Under the pieces are notes generated by a model, which worked only from the letters and a program-made list of their open reading frames with translations, did no database searches and was not told the origin of the DNA. A program made the position numbers and the translations under genes. 64,000 bases of DNA from Lachnospiraceae bacterium UBA3850 (GTDB lineage: Bacteria; Bacillota; Clostridia; Lachnospirales; Lachnospiraceae), in assembly GCA_002392655.1 (NCBI GenBank), contig DGHK01000028.1, forward strand, positions 261 to 64,260, written 5' to 3'. This document shows, in pieces, positions 7,436-16,265 of the stretch (within the stretch, counting starts at the first letter, position 1; every line of letters starts with the position of its first letter).

Positions 7436-8008
7436 ATGATTAGTGAAAAGAATTTTATTAAAGAATTAAGAAAGCATAACGAGGATGCTCTTGAATTTGT
7501 AATCAAGAGATATGGAAATCTCCTGAAGGCAGAGATAAGAAAGACGCTTTATTCTTATCCTGATGAACAGGAGGAGTGCCTGTATGACGTGTTCATGAAG
7601 ATATGGGAGCACATAGATAGTTTTGATGAAACCAGAAGCTCATTTCCGAACTGGGCTGTTGCACTTTCCAGGTATCGGGCTATCGACTATCTGAGAAAAC
7701 ATGCTAATAAAAATGAAGTATCACTGGATGGGCTTCTCGAAAATGGCGATGAGGTTTTATCAAATATTGAAGACTCGACTACAGATTTTACTGAAGAAAT
7801 GGAAAAAGAAGCTGAGTTTAAGGAGGAAATGAATAAACTGCTAAGCTCTCTTTCGCCCGCTGATCGGGAACTTTTTATTAAGTACTATGTCGAAGAGATA
7901 AGCATGGAAGAGCTGGCTGAGTCAACCGGAAGATCAAAGGATTATATATATAACCGGCTTTCACGAGGGCGAAAGAAAATCAGAGAAGGGAGGGAGAAAA
8001 ATGGATAA
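7436..8008 (+). CDS. ECF-type RNA polymerase sigma factor
   Basis: This 190-residue protein has a sigma-70 region 2 at about 15-85 (ALEFVIKRYGNLLKAEI, DVFMKIWEHIDSFDE, FPNWAVALSRYRAIDYLRK) and a region 4 helix-turn-helix at about 130-185 (LSPADRELFIKYYVEEISMEELAESTG followed by YNRLSRGRKKIRE). It directs RNA polymerase to a small set of promoters. Start 7436 is preceded by gggg about 8 nt upstream. A TTG at 7400 is possible but has no better site. It overlaps the next gene by 8 bases, the usual arrangement for a sigma factor and its membrane-bound partner. The activating signal is unknown. Confidence 0.9.
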   Translation: MISEKNFIKELRKHNEDALEFVIKRYGNLLKAEIRKTLYSYPDEQEECLYDVFMKIWEHIDSFDETRSSFPNWAVALSRYRAIDYLRKHANKNEVSLDGLLENGDEVLSNIEDSTTDFTEEMEKEAEFKEEMNKLLSSLSPADRELFIKYYVEEISMEELAESTGRSKDYIYNRLSRGRKKIREGREKNG

Positions 8009-9098
8009 GAATATATACGATATGCTTAACGATATAAAGACTGATGCTGATGAACAGCTTGAAAACGGCAGCTTCGAAGAATTAAGCGAGTTTGAAACTA
8101 AAAAGATCATGTCCAAAATAACAGGATCTGATAATAATAAGAATTCTAAAAAATCCAATATAAAGAAATATATCCCTGCTATAGTAGGCATTGCTGCGGC
8201 TGCAGTTGTTGCTGTATCACTCTGGTTGTGGAAAGGTACTAATAAAGTCGACGATCCCTCAAATGGAGTTGTTGCAACAAATGATATAACGACTGAAGCT
8301 CCGACAGAGGTTGCTTCTGTCGAGGTAACAACCACTGATACAACAGAAACCAAGACGGATAATGAACATAAAACTGAGGAGGATACAACTCTTACAATAG
8401 AAAAACATAATTTTGAAGTAAAATGTGCATCAATGAACACCAAAACATTTGCATCAGGTGGTGACGCAAGCGTCGATTATGGATTTAATGTGCCTGTTTG
8501 GAAAACCTATGGTGTATGCGGTGATATATGCTTTACCAGCATGCTTTTCACAGTTGAAGGTGATGGAATAAAGGAAGTTCATGTATCCATCGATAAGTGT
8601 GATCTTTACAGACAGGATGCAACTGATGCTAATATTGATGAATTCCTTTATGGTGATTGCCCGATTGAAAAGCTGGGACTTGACGAGGTAACAGATACTA
8701 AAACATGGACCTTCTATGATCCGTTTGGAGAAATCGAAAGCGTTGATACAATTGAGGTTGTTGGAAAAGATTATTCCTGCGATTATTCAGCCGGAAGAAA
8801 ATTCGGATTCTATATCTCTCCGGAAACAAGAAGATCGGTTGTTTCGGATGAGGACTTACCACCGGAAATAGATAGTGGTTGGTATTATGATGATAGAATC
8901 GTTGATCTGCTCCGTGATGCAAAGCTTACAATTGAAGTAACATATGAAGATGGTTCAACTGGAAAGAAAGTATATAATGTTCATCCGGGCTATCTTGAGT
9001 ACTATACAATCGGCGATTTCTGTATTCCTACAACTACATTTGCAGCTGAAGGTGAGGACTCAACCTTCGGAATTGTACTTGAAGAAGTAAGTGAATAA
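8001..9098 (+). CDS. Membrane protein coupled to the ECF sigma factor; putative anti-sigma factor
   Basis: The 365 residues comprise a cytoplasmic segment (1-55, acidic then Lys-rich), one transmembrane helix (about 56-77, YIPAIVGIAAAAVVAVSLWLW), a Thr/Glu-rich linker (85-125), and an extracytoplasmic domain of about 230 residues rich in beta-strand patterns. The topology and the 8-base overlap with the sigma gene fit an anti-sigma factor with an outside sensor domain. I do not recognise the outer domain, and no zinc-binding anti-sigma (ZAS) motif is visible. It may resemble the DUF4179-type sensor proteins. Confidence 0.65.
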   Translation: MDKNIYDMLNDIKTDADEQLENGSFEELSEFETKKIMSKITGSDNNKNSKKSNIKKYIPAIVGIAAAAVVAVSLWLWKGTNKVDDPSNGVVATNDITTEAPTEVASVEVTTTDTTETKTDNEHKTEEDTTLTIEKHNFEVKCASMNTKTFASGGDASVDYGFNVPVWKTYGVCGDICFTSMLFTVEGDGIKEVHVSIDKCDLYRQDATDANIDEFLYGDCPIEKLGLDEVTDTKTWTFYDPFGEIESVDTIEVVGKDYSCDYSAGRKFGFYISPETRRSVVSDEDLPPEIDSGWYYDDRIVDLLRDAKLTIEVTYEDGSTGKKVYNVHPGYLEYYTIGDFCIPTTTFAAEGEDSTFGIVLEEVSE

Positions 9099-9126
9099 TG
9101 GTTTACAGGTTTGTCTGAATAAAAAA

Positions 9127-9160
9127 AAGAGCTCTATCCGATATCGATAGGGCTCTTCTT
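9127..9160. terminator. Bidirectional hairpin between convergent genes
   Basis: Arms 9127-9138 (aagagctctatc) and 9146-9157 (gatagggctctt) pair at 12 positions with one G-T wobble. An A-run precedes it and a short T-rich tail follows, so it can serve both the gene ending at 9098 and the minus-strand gene ending at 9164. Confidence 0.75.
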
Positions 9161-9163
9161 GTA

Positions 9164-9565
9164 CTACGGAATAAGTATTCTTCTTCTGATCATGTCATCT
9201 GCCAGTTCTCTGATATCTATTGGATATCCGCGCTGACTGTTTATACGTATAAGCTCATTCTCAAGAAGGCGTCTGTCTCCTGATTTGATAAGCTGGTTTA
9301 TCAGATCTACGTCTTCCAGATTGCGTCTGAAAATCTGATGAAAATCATAATCTGAAAGTTGCTTATACTCAATGAGCTGATCAGGATGCTTCTCCTTAAA
9401 TTCCTTTATCTTTTGTAAAAGCTCTTCGCTTATTATGCGCTGATTAGGCTCTGTTTCTTTAATAACTGCACTCTGAGTAGGCTCTGCTGCGTGAGAGTTA
9501 ATAGGTACATATGCACAAGCAAGTACTATTATTGCTGCTACGATGATTTTAATAGATTTTTTCAT
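9164..9565 (-). CDS. Small secreted protein of unknown function
   Basis: The 133-residue protein starts with a clear signal peptide (MKKSIKIIVAAIIVLACAY, cleavage near SHAAEP). The mature part is charged and helical (EELLQKIKEFKEKHPDQLIEY) with an Arg-rich end. Start 9565 is chosen because ggagg lies 8 nt before it; an ATG at 9580 overlaps that ribosome site and is unlikely. No family is recognised. It is transcribed alone, convergent with the anti-sigma gene. Confidence 0.75.
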   Translation of the reverse strand: MKKSIKIIVAAIIVLACAYVPINSHAAEPTQSAVIKETEPNQRIISEELLQKIKEFKEKHPDQLIEYKQLSDYDFHQIFRRNLEDVDLINQLIKSGDRRLLENELIRINSQRGYPIDIRELADDMIRRRILIP

Positions 9566-9719
9566 AGATTTTTCCTCCATTTTCTTTCTTATTTTTCATT
9601 TGTTTTTTCGTACGTTTTCTTTTGATGAGTTAACTTTATCACATTACAAATCACAGAAATGTCACATGAATTATCAATGTTCACGAAAATTAAATTATTT
9701 GATCTTGTGAAAATTTTTC

Positions 9720-9747
9720 TTGCATTTGCTTTTATTTCTGATATAAT
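9720..9747 (+). promoter_or_regulatory. Promoter-like sequence upstream of two mini-ORFs
   Basis: TTGCAT at 9720-9725 and TATAAT at 9742-9747 are spaced 16 bp apart in an otherwise gene-free interval (9566-10081). Confidence 0.5.
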
Positions 9748-9805
9748 CGGCTGGTTACCAAAAAACAGGAAAAGGGGTGGCCGGAAAAGTGAGGATTTAA
9801 AAGTT

Positions 9806-9856
9806 ATGAGAGTATGTGATAACAGCATATGCCATATCGCGAGGCGTGAGAAGTGA
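9806..9856 (+). CDS. Possible 16-residue leader peptide
   Basis: The ORF MRVCDNSICHIARREK has gtgagga about 10 nt upstream and a promoter-like sequence 60 bp before it. It ends 4 bases before the ATG of a second small ORF. It carries a C-x4-C pair. Too short to assign, and it may be untranslated. Confidence 0.3.
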   Translation: MRVCDNSICHIARREK

Positions 9857-9860
9857 GAAG

Positions 9861-9965
9861 ATGGAGTTTACCTTTTCAGTAGGTGAAGAAAAAACAGATG
9901 AAGAAGCTGATGACGAAACGGATAAAGAAAAAGAAGCAACATTGACAGACGCCGAGAGTGAATAG
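9861..9965 (+). CDS. Possible small acidic protein (34 residues)
   Basis: This ORF begins MEFTFSVGEEKTDEEADD, is strongly acidic, and ends TLTDAESE. A gagaag purine run sits just upstream, and a hairpin with T-rich 3' flank follows directly (9966-10010). The promoter-ORF-hairpin layout supports a small transcribed unit, but translation is unproven and no family is recognised. Confidence 0.35.
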   Translation: MEFTFSVGEEKTDEEADDETDKEKEATLTDAESE

Positions 9966-10020
9966 ACAGTCGGGGACATAGTGGGAATAACCATTTATGC
10001 TCCCGGCTGTATCTGTTATT
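9966..10020 (+). terminator. Weak terminator-like hairpin
   Basis: Arms acagtcggg (9966-9974) and cccggctgt (10002-10010), with one G-T pair and a 27-nt loop, are followed by a T-rich stretch. Confidence 0.4.
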
Positions 10021-10081
10021 TATTTTATTTATGTGTTATATTTACTAACAGTAAATTAAGTATTGGTGGAAAGGAAAACTA

Positions 10082-11698
10082 ATGGATAGTAAGAAAAAAA
10101 GATTTACAAGATTAGATCTGATAATCGTCCTGTTGGTTCTTCTTATTATTGGACTTCTTATTTGGATGGGAAGGAAAGACATTTCTTCAAATAATGCTAT
10201 AAGTGATGATAACAGAAGTGTCAGCTACGAGGATTATAATGGTAAGAAGATAGGTATTCTGACAGGAACCAATATGGAAAAGGAGAGCTTTGTTCATTTT
10301 CCGAATAGTGAATACTTTTACTATGATGGATATCCGAACCTGAATACAGCGCTCGAGAACGGTTCCATAGATGCATATCTCGGAGATGAGGCTGCACTGA
10401 AGGATATCCATAGTCAGAATCCGAATGTTGACTATATAAAGAAAAGGCTGAAGACAAATAATTATTCGTTTGCGTTTAGAAAAAATGATGAAAATGAGAG
10501 GAAGCTGTGTGGTCAGCTGAATGAATTTCTAAAAAAGTATAATGATGACGGTACAATTCCAGAGATGTATGAGATATGGTTCGGAGACGACGACAGTAAA
10601 AAGACAGTCGATATGTCCGGACTTACCGGAGAAAACGGTACTATTCACCTTGTTACAACAACAACTGATGAACCGTTCTCTTACATAAAAGACGGTAAAA
10701 ATGTCGGATATGACATTGATGTAACTGTTAGATTTTGTCGTGAGTATGGATACGCACTCGAAATAGGTGACGTGGATTTCCAGGCGAGGATTCCTGCACT
10801 TCAGTCAGGTAAGTATGACTTCACCACCTCTATGAATGTTACTCCGGAGAGAGAGGAAGAGGTTATGTTCTCTGATCCTGTAAGTGATGGTGGAATCGTG
10901 GTAGCTGTTAGATCAGGTGATCTGGCAGGCACTGAGGACGCCTCGGAGGATATGAAAACAGAAGCCGGAGAAACAGTTGAAAAGAAGGGCTTCTGGGACA
11001 CATTGATTGAGAGTTTTAACAAAACATTTATCAGAGAAGACAGATGGAGGCTTATAGTTTCTGGAATCGGTATGACCTGTCTCATCACTGTTCTTTCCAT
11101 GTTTTTCGGAACTATTCTTGCATTTCTTGTAACTCAGTTCAGAAGGGCAGACAGCCGACTTGCCAATCCTATAGCAAACATTTACGTGAAGCTTCTTCAG
11201 GGTACGCCTACTGTAGTTCTCCTGATGATTCTTTATTATGTACTTCTGGGTAAAACGGGACTCAGTGCTATGTGGGTTGCTGTTATCGGTTTCACATTGA
11301 ATCTGGGAGCCTATGGTTCGGAGATAATGCGTTCCGGAATTAACAGTATTGACCCAGGACAGAGAGAGGCTGCACTTGCGCTTGGCTTTAACGAGAATCA
11401 GGCTTATTTTGGATTTGTTTTTCCAAATGCAATGGTAAATATAATTCCTGTTTACAGAGGCGAAGTGATAAATATGCTGAAGAGTACATCTGTTGTGGGA
11501 TATATCGCAATACAGGATATAACCAAGATGTCAGATATCATCCGAAGCAGAACATTTGAGGCATTCTTCCCGCTTTTGGTAACGGCACTTATTTACTTCA
11601 TTTTGGCGTGGATCATCGCTGCGGCTCTGAAAGCATTTATGAAAAGGCTTGATCCGAAGACCAAAAAGAGACGCATCAAGGGGGTGAAGACTAAATGA
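10082..11698 (+). CDS. Amino-acid ABC transporter, fused substrate-binding and permease protein
   Basis: The 538-residue protein has an N-terminal membrane anchor (12-32). A type-3 periplasmic-binding-like region covers about 50-300, followed by a polar amino-acid transporter permease (about 335-520, with EAA loop [18 protein letters not shown]). Within the binding region the segment typical of the second lobe ([11 protein letters not shown]...DAYLGDE...[13 protein letters not shown]) comes before the one typical of the first lobe ([47 protein letters not shown]), so lobe order is reversed from the classical protein. The fusion keeps the receptor tethered to the channel on the outside of the membrane. 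The stop overlaps the ATG of the ATPase gene (ATGA), so the two form one complex. The substrate is probably a polar amino acid. Confidence 0.88.
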   Translation: MDSKKKRFTRLDLIIVLLVLLIIGLLIWMGRKDISSNNAISDDNRSVSYEDYNGKKIGILTGTNMEKESFVHFPNSEYFYYDGYPNLNTALENGSIDAYLGDEAALKDIHSQNPNVDYIKKRLKTNNYSFAFRKNDENERKLCGQLNEFLKKYNDDGTIPEMYEIWFGDDDSKKTVDMSGLTGENGTIHLVTTTTDEPFSYIKDGKNVGYDIDVTVRFCREYGYALEIGDVDFQARIPALQSGKYDFTTSMNVTPEREEEVMFSDPVSDGGIVVAVRSGDLAGTEDASEDMKTEAGETVEKKGFWDTLIESFNKTFIREDRWRLIVSGIGMTCLITVLSMFFGTILAFLVTQFRRADSRLANPIANIYVKLLQGTPTVVLLMILYYVLLGKTGLSAMWVAVIGFTLNLGAYGSEIMRSGINSIDPGQREAALALGFNENQAYFGFVFPNAMVNIIPVYRGEVINMLKSTSVVGYIAIQDITKMSDIIRSRTFEAFFPLLVTALIYFILAWIIAAALKAFMKRLDPKTKKRRIKGVKTK

Positions 11699-12423
11699 GT
11701 TTGATCAAGATTGAACATTTAAGAAAAGATTTCCCTGATGTAACGCCGCTTACAGATGTAAATCTGGAGGTGGAAAAGGGAGAAGTTATATCCATTATAG
11801 GTCCATCCGGAACAGGAAAGACTACTTTGCTCAGATGTATAAACCGTCTGGAGGAACCAAGTTCAGGAAGCATTTATTATGATGGAGAAGAGATAACAGC
11901 TGAGGGCGTAAGTCCGATTCAGATTCGAAGAAAGGTCGGAATGGTATTTCAGTCTTTCAATCTTTTTGCAAATCTGAATGTTGCAGAGAATATAATGACC
12001 GGACCTGTCCGCTTGCTTAAGAAATCAAAACAGGAGGCCTATGATGAGGCAATGGTACTTCTGGAAAGAATCGGACTTGCTGAAAAAGCACTGAATTATC
12101 CGGATGAGCTTTCAAATGGTCAGAAGCAGAGAATAGCAATAGCCAGAGCGCTTGCGATGAAACCGGAGGTCATGCTTTTTGATGAGCCTACATCGGCACT
12201 GGATCCGACAATGGTTGGAGAGGTTCTTCGAGTGATAAAGGATCTGGTAAAGGATGGAATGACAATGCTTATCGTGACTCACGAGATGCAGTTTGCGAGA
12301 GATGTTTCTGATCGTATTCTTTATATGGACGAAGGCATAATCTACGAAGAGGGTACACCGAGTGAGATATTTGATTCTCCGAAGAAAGAGAAAACTAAAG
12401 GCTTTATAAGTGGACTGAATTGA
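11695..12423 (+). CDS. Polar amino-acid ABC transporter ATP-binding protein (GlnQ-like)
   Basis: The 242-residue ATPase has Walker [10 protein letters not shown], a Q-loop FQSFNLF, signature [15 protein letters not shown] (Asn in place of the third residue Gly), Walker [13 protein letters not shown] and switch His in VTHEMQFA. Length and motifs match the GlnQ/HisP group that energises polar amino-acid importers. It starts inside the stop codon of the fused receptor-permease gene and is the energy-coupling half of that importer. Confidence 0.95.
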   Translation: MSLIKIEHLRKDFPDVTPLTDVNLEVEKGEVISIIGPSGTGKTTLLRCINRLEEPSSGSIYYDGEEITAEGVSPIQIRRKVGMVFQSFNLFANLNVAENIMTGPVRLLKKSKQEAYDEAMVLLERIGLAEKALNYPDELSNGQKQRIAIARALAMKPEVMLFDEPTSALDPTMVGEVLRVIKDLVKDGMTMLIVTHEMQFARDVSDRILYMDEGIIYEEGTPSEIFDSPKKEKTKGFISGLN

Positions 12424-12484
12424 GTTATAATAACAAGTTGTGGGTTTTCCACATATTATTATAAATGAAATGAGGAACCGATAA

Positions 12485-12901
12485 TTGTTTAAGAATATTG
12501 CAGCGGTCGTGTTTGTGATAGTATTCTTGGTGGAGCTTTACTATTCGGCCTCCGGAAGTGCACATAGAAAGAAAAAGAGACTTAAGGACTGGAGACCGGT
12601 CAAGGGGCATATCGTATCGAAAGAAAAAATCTTCGACAAGCTTGCTCATAAAAATGTTATCGAGATGACGATAGAGACTGAGTCCGGTAACACGGTCTAC
12701 ACCAAGCAGAATACGATGTTTTGTATATTTGAAGTGGGTGAAGAGGTTGAACTTATAGAGAAGAATGGAATTCACCGCTTTATCGGAAATGACAGAGTAC
12801 ATAAGCAGGGAGTAAAGGAAACTCTACTGGGAGTTATCCCTATTCTGGTACTTATAGCAGTTGCGGCAGTGCTTAGTCTGGTCGCGCATTCCTGGGGTTA
12901 A
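12485..12901 (+). CDS. Small membrane protein of unknown function
   Basis: This 138-residue protein has an N-terminal helix (4-22), a basic turn (HRKKKRLKDWRPVKG), a soluble beta-rich middle (about 40-105; possibly an OB-like fold) and a C-terminal helix (113-133). It starts with TTG; gagga lies 8 nt upstream, which supports that start. No family is recognised with confidence. It sits between the amino-acid importer and the butyrate operon, 62 bp after the ATPase gene. Confidence 0.7.
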   Translation: MFKNIAAVVFVIVFLVELYYSASGSAHRKKKRLKDWRPVKGHIVSKEKIFDKLAHKNVIEMTIETESGNTVYTKQNTMFCIFEVGEEVELIEKNGIHRFIGNDRVHKQGVKETLLGVIPILVLIAVAAVLSLVAHSWG

Positions 12902-12928
12902 TAAAGAGGCAAAGGAGAGATTTTTGTT

Positions 12929-13219
12929 ATGGAGAAAAATAGTGTAACAGGTGCAAAAACAGCTAAGAAGGCTAAAAGTCCAAGTGCTAAGATAGCGAAG
13001 AAAAATGCTAAGAAGCAGAAGAAGCTTGAGAAAAAAGCAGAGAAGATGGAGCGCAAGGATATAAAGGCAGCTTATACCAAGGCACTTAAAAAGCAGGGGA
13101 CAGAAAAGATGCTTGCGGTTATTATGATCGTACTTACTATCATTCCGATCGCGGCTGAGTTTATTGTTGATAAAATTGACAGTGTAAAAGCTAGCGCTGA
13201 CAATAATAAAGAAGCTTGA
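12929..13219 (+). CDS. Lysine-rich small protein with one C-terminal membrane helix
   Basis: This 96-residue protein has a very basic N-terminal half (repeated AKK/KKAEK over residues 10-60) and one transmembrane helix (about 61-80, MLAVIMIVLTIIPIAAEFIV). Start 12929 follows aaaggagag. It lies 27 bp after the previous small membrane protein and 17 bp before ptb, so it may be cotranscribed with the butyrate genes. No function can be assigned. Confidence 0.65.
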   Translation: MEKNSVTGAKTAKKAKSPSAKIAKKNAKKQKKLEKKAEKMERKDIKAAYTKALKKQGTEKMLAVIMIVLTIIPIAAEFIVDKIDSVKASADNNKEA

Positions 13220-13236
13220 AAGGTGGCAGAGGAAAA

Positions 13237-14151
13237 ATGACAAAAAGTTTTGATGATCTGATTCAGAAGTTGTCTCAGGTTGAAACAAAAAAAGTTGCTG
13301 TTGCAGTTGCACAGGACGATGAGGTACTCCTTGCGGTTAAAGCGGCTAAGGAAAAAGGAATTGCTGATTCTATTCTTGTAGGTGATGCAGATTTGATCAA
13401 GCCTATTGCAGATGAGATAGGTATGAATCTGGATGACTATGAGGTTGTTGATGTAAAGGATAAAATCGAGGCTTCTCTTACAGCTGTTAAGCTTGTTCAT
13501 GACGGCAAGGCAGATATGTATATGAAGGGACTCATCGATACAAAGGATTTCCTGAGATCAGTTCTTGATAAGGAAGTAGGACTTCGTTCAGGAAGACCAC
13601 TTTCGCATGTATGTGTATTTGAGATGGAGGGAGTCGATCATCTGCTCTTCCTCACAGACGTTGCATTTGTTCCTTACCCTACACTTGAGGACAAGGCGAA
13701 CATTATCCGTAATACTGTTGAGATATGTAATGCCTGCGGTATTGATAATCCGAAGGTTGCACCTCTTGCGGCAGTTGAGGTGGTTAATCCGAAGATGCCG
13801 GAGACTGTTGAGGCAGACGAGCTGAAGCAGATGAATGAGAGAGGTGAGATAACTGGATGTATAGTAGACGGACCATTATCTATGGATCTGGCAACATGTC
13901 CTGAGGCAGCACAGCATAAGGGAGCTACCGGACGAAAGATCGTCGGAGATGCTGATGTGCTTCTCTTCCCGGATATACATGCCGGAAATATACTGTATAA
14001 GGGACTGGTACATTTTGCAAATGTAAAGAACGGAAATCTCATAACAGGTACAGCTGCACCAGTTATACTGACATCACGTTCAGACAGCTTTGAGGTAAAG
14101 GTTAATTCACTTGCACTTGGAGCGCTGGTTGCTGATTCGCTTAAAAAATAA
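13237..14151 (+). CDS. ptb: Phosphate butyryltransferase
   Basis: This 304-residue enzyme belongs to the phosphate acetyl/butyryltransferase family. It converts butyryl-CoA and phosphate to butyryl-phosphate and CoA, the first step of the kinase route to butyrate. Family signatures are visible: MKGLIDTKDFLRSVL, the VNPKMPETVEA region, CIVDGPLSMDLA, GDADVLLFPDIHAGNILYKG and the C-terminal PVILTSRSD. Start 13237 follows agagg; an upstream TTG at 13216 is rejected. It is directly followed by butyrate kinase. The pairing with buk, rather than the close paralogue pta next to ackA, supports the butyryl specificity. Confidence 0.93.
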   Translation: MTKSFDDLIQKLSQVETKKVAVAVAQDDEVLLAVKAAKEKGIADSILVGDADLIKPIADEIGMNLDDYEVVDVKDKIEASLTAVKLVHDGKADMYMKGLIDTKDFLRSVLDKEVGLRSGRPLSHVCVFEMEGVDHLLFLTDVAFVPYPTLEDKANIIRNTVEICNACGIDNPKVAPLAAVEVVNPKMPETVEADELKQMNERGEITGCIVDGPLSMDLATCPEAAQHKGATGRKIVGDADVLLFPDIHAGNILYKGLVHFANVKNGNLITGTAAPVILTSRSDSFEVKVNSLALGALVADSLKK

Positions 14152-14193
14152 GTAATAAAGAACTGTTCTGACTTACTTACCAGAGAGGAGATA

Positions 14194-15258
14194 ATGATGA
14201 TTAAATCACTGATTATAAATCCGGGCTCAACTTCAACGAAGCTGGGTATATTCGAGGATGAAACACTTGTTTCTGAGGAGACTTTGAGACATACAACTGA
14301 GGAGATAGCTCAGTTTGAGAAGATAGTAGATCAGGTTGACTTCCGAAAGGATATGATACTTGGCTTCCTTAAGGATAAGGGAGAGGATATAAAGAGCTTT
14401 GACGTTATCGTGGGAAGAGGCGGACTTCTGAAGCCTATACCCAGTGGAACGTACAAGGTTACTGATAAGCTGATAGAGGATCTTAAGGCTGGAGTCGGCG
14501 GAGAGCATGCATCAAACCTTGGTGGTATCCTCGCAAAGGGAATCGCTGATGAGATAGGGGTTCCGTCATATATAGTTGATCCCGTAGTGGTTGATGAGCT
14601 TGAAGATGTAGCCAGAGTATCGGGTGTTCCGGAGCTTCCGAGAGTTTCCATATTCCATGCGCTTAATCAGAAGGCGGTTGCAAAGAGATATGCAAAGGAA
14701 ATTGGAAAGGCGTATGAGAGTCTGAATCTGATAGTAGTTCACATGGGCGGCGGTGTTTCGGTTGGTGCTCACACCGGCGGAAGAATAGTTGATGTGTTCA
14801 ATGCGCTTTCGGGTGAAGGTGCATTTTCTCCGGAGAGAGCGGGAGCAGTTCCTCCTGCAGCACTTGTTGATATGTGCTTTTCAGGAAAGTATACACAGGC
14901 TGAGATAAAGAAGAAGCTTATAGGTAATGGCGGATATAATGCGTACCTTGGAACTAACAATGCTCAGGAGGTTTATAAGAGAAGCCTCACTGATGAGAAG
15001 GCAAAGCTGATATTCGATGCGTTTATCTATCAGGTGAGCAAAGACATCGGAGCTATGTCTGCAGTACTTAAGGGCAAGGTTGATCAGATAATACTCACGG
15101 GTGGTATCGCCCATGGCGAGGCAGTGACAAATGGAATCAAGGAGCGTGTTGAGTTTATTGCACCTGTCACTGTTTATCCGGGAGAGGATGAACTGCTTGC
15201 TCTTGCTCAGGGTGCGCTCAGAGTTATGAATAAAGAAGAAGAGGCTAAGGAGTACTAA
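14194..15258 (+). CDS. buk: Butyrate kinase
   Basis: This 354-residue kinase of the acetokinase family transfers phosphate from butyryl-phosphate to ADP, giving butyrate and ATP. Visible family motifs are the N-terminal phosphate-binding [63 protein letters not shown] and the ADP-side [11 protein letters not shown]. Two adjacent ATGs are possible: 14194, or 14197, which has better spacing to aggag (6 nt). It follows ptb by 42 bp and precedes a mraY-like gene by 2 bp. ATP from this step is the energy payoff of butyrate fermentation. Confidence 0.95.
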   Translation: MMIKSLIINPGSTSTKLGIFEDETLVSEETLRHTTEEIAQFEKIVDQVDFRKDMILGFLKDKGEDIKSFDVIVGRGGLLKPIPSGTYKVTDKLIEDLKAGVGGEHASNLGGILAKGIADEIGVPSYIVDPVVVDELEDVARVSGVPELPRVSIFHALNQKAVAKRYAKEIGKAYESLNLIVVHMGGGVSVGAHTGGRIVDVFNALSGEGAFSPERAGAVPPAALVDMCFSGKYTQAEIKKKLIGNGGYNAYLGTNNAQEVYKRSLTDEKAKLIFDAFIYQVSKDIGAMSAVLKGKVDQIILTGGIAHGEAVTNGIKERVEFIAPVTVYPGEDELLALAQGALRVMNKEEEAKEY

Positions 15259-15260
15259 TC

Positions 15261-16265
15261 ATGTTATATGAAATGCTCAGCAAACATTTTTCAGATAAAG
15301 TAGTTGTGTTGATCGCTTCGGCAGTTGCATTCTTTATTACATTTGTTCTCATGGCCAAGCCCTTTGGATTCCTTCCGAGAGATGGCGGTAAGTTTGTAAT
15401 TGATAAGGACGGAAACAGAGTCGAGGTAAATAAAGCCTCCAGCGGAAAGGTTACAGGAGTGGGAATTCTGCTCGTGATCATATGGATCGTTTCTGCAGTT
15501 CTTTTCCTGCCACTTCATTGGAATACTCAGAAGGATTATGTTATATTTTTAGTACTGGCATTTATTATGATGCTGACAGGATATCTGGACGACACTGCAA
15601 AGGCTCCATGGGGAGAGCTGGTAAAGGGAATCCTGGATTTTGTACTCGCTCTGGCAGCTGCACTTACATTTGTAAAATTCAATGATACAAATGTTTCATT
15701 TTTTAAGTGGAATTTTAACATTCCTGTGTGGCTTTATGTTATACTTGCAGTAGCACTTATTTGGGGATCGATAAATGTAACTAATTGCTCTGATGGCGTT
15801 GATGGACTGTGTGGTACAGTAAGCGTTATAGAACTGTTTGCGTTCTCCGTTATATTTGGCAAGGAAAAATATATGACAAGCTATACGGCACTTGGTACGG
15901 TAATGGCTTTTGTGCTGGTGGGATATCTGGCATATAACTGGCACCCGAGCACAGTGCTGATGGGCGATGCGGGATCAAGAACCATAGGATTCTTCCTGGC
16001 GCTTCTTGCAATGAAGTCAGGCCATCCTTTTGCATTCCTGCTTCTGTCACTTGTATTTATAATCGACGGCGGACTTGGTCTGTTGAAGCTGACACTTCTC
16101 AGAACGATTCATGTAAATCCGTTCAAGAATCTAAGGCTTCCACTGCATGACCATATGCGTAAGAATAAAAATTGGAGCATACCGAAGATAGTTATCTTCT
16201 TTGCTTTGTTAGAGGTAGTATTGTCTGTTATTACGGGAGTAATAATACATGTATTCAGTAGATAA
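15261..16265 (+). CDS. MraY/WecA-family phospho-glycosyltransferase
   Basis: The 334-residue integral membrane enzyme has about ten hydrophobic helices and the family's cytoplasmic motifs: GYLDD near residue 108, NCSDGVDGLCG near 174, LMGDAGSRTIGF near 235, and the C-terminal PLHDHMRK. These residues bind magnesium and transfer a sugar-phosphate from UDP-sugar to undecaprenyl phosphate. MraY proper makes lipid I in peptidoglycan synthesis; the HDHMRK ending and the family length agree with MraY rather than WecA. The gene lies outside any murein cluster, 2 bp after buk, and overlaps aroD by 17 bases, so it appears embedded in the fermentation operon. Confidence 0.88.
   Translation: MLYEMLSKHFSDKVVVLIASAVAFFITFVLMAKPFGFLPRDGGKFVIDKDGNRVEVNKASSGKVTGVGILLVIIWIVSAVLFLPLHWNTQKDYVIFLVLAFIMMLTGYLDDTAKAPWGELVKGILDFVLALAAALTFVKFNDTNVSFFKWNFNIPVWLYVILAVALIWGSINVTNCSDGVDGLCGTVSVIELFAFSVIFGKEKYMTSYTALGTVMAFVLVGYLAYNWHPSTVLMGDAGSRTIGFFLALLAMKSGHPFAFLLLSLVFIIDGGLGLLKLTLLRTIHVNPFKNLRLPLHDHMRKNKNWSIPKIVIFFALLEVVLSVITGVIIHVFSR

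Noticed and set aside
9589..9828. 79-residue minus-strand ORF between the small secreted protein and the mini-ORFs
   Set aside because: No ribosome site; it covers the promoter-like sequence of the opposite strand and has no recognisable pattern.
13216..13236. Upstream TTG start for ptb
   Set aside because: The ATG at 13237 has a proper agagg site; starting at TTG would overlap the previous gene without benefit.
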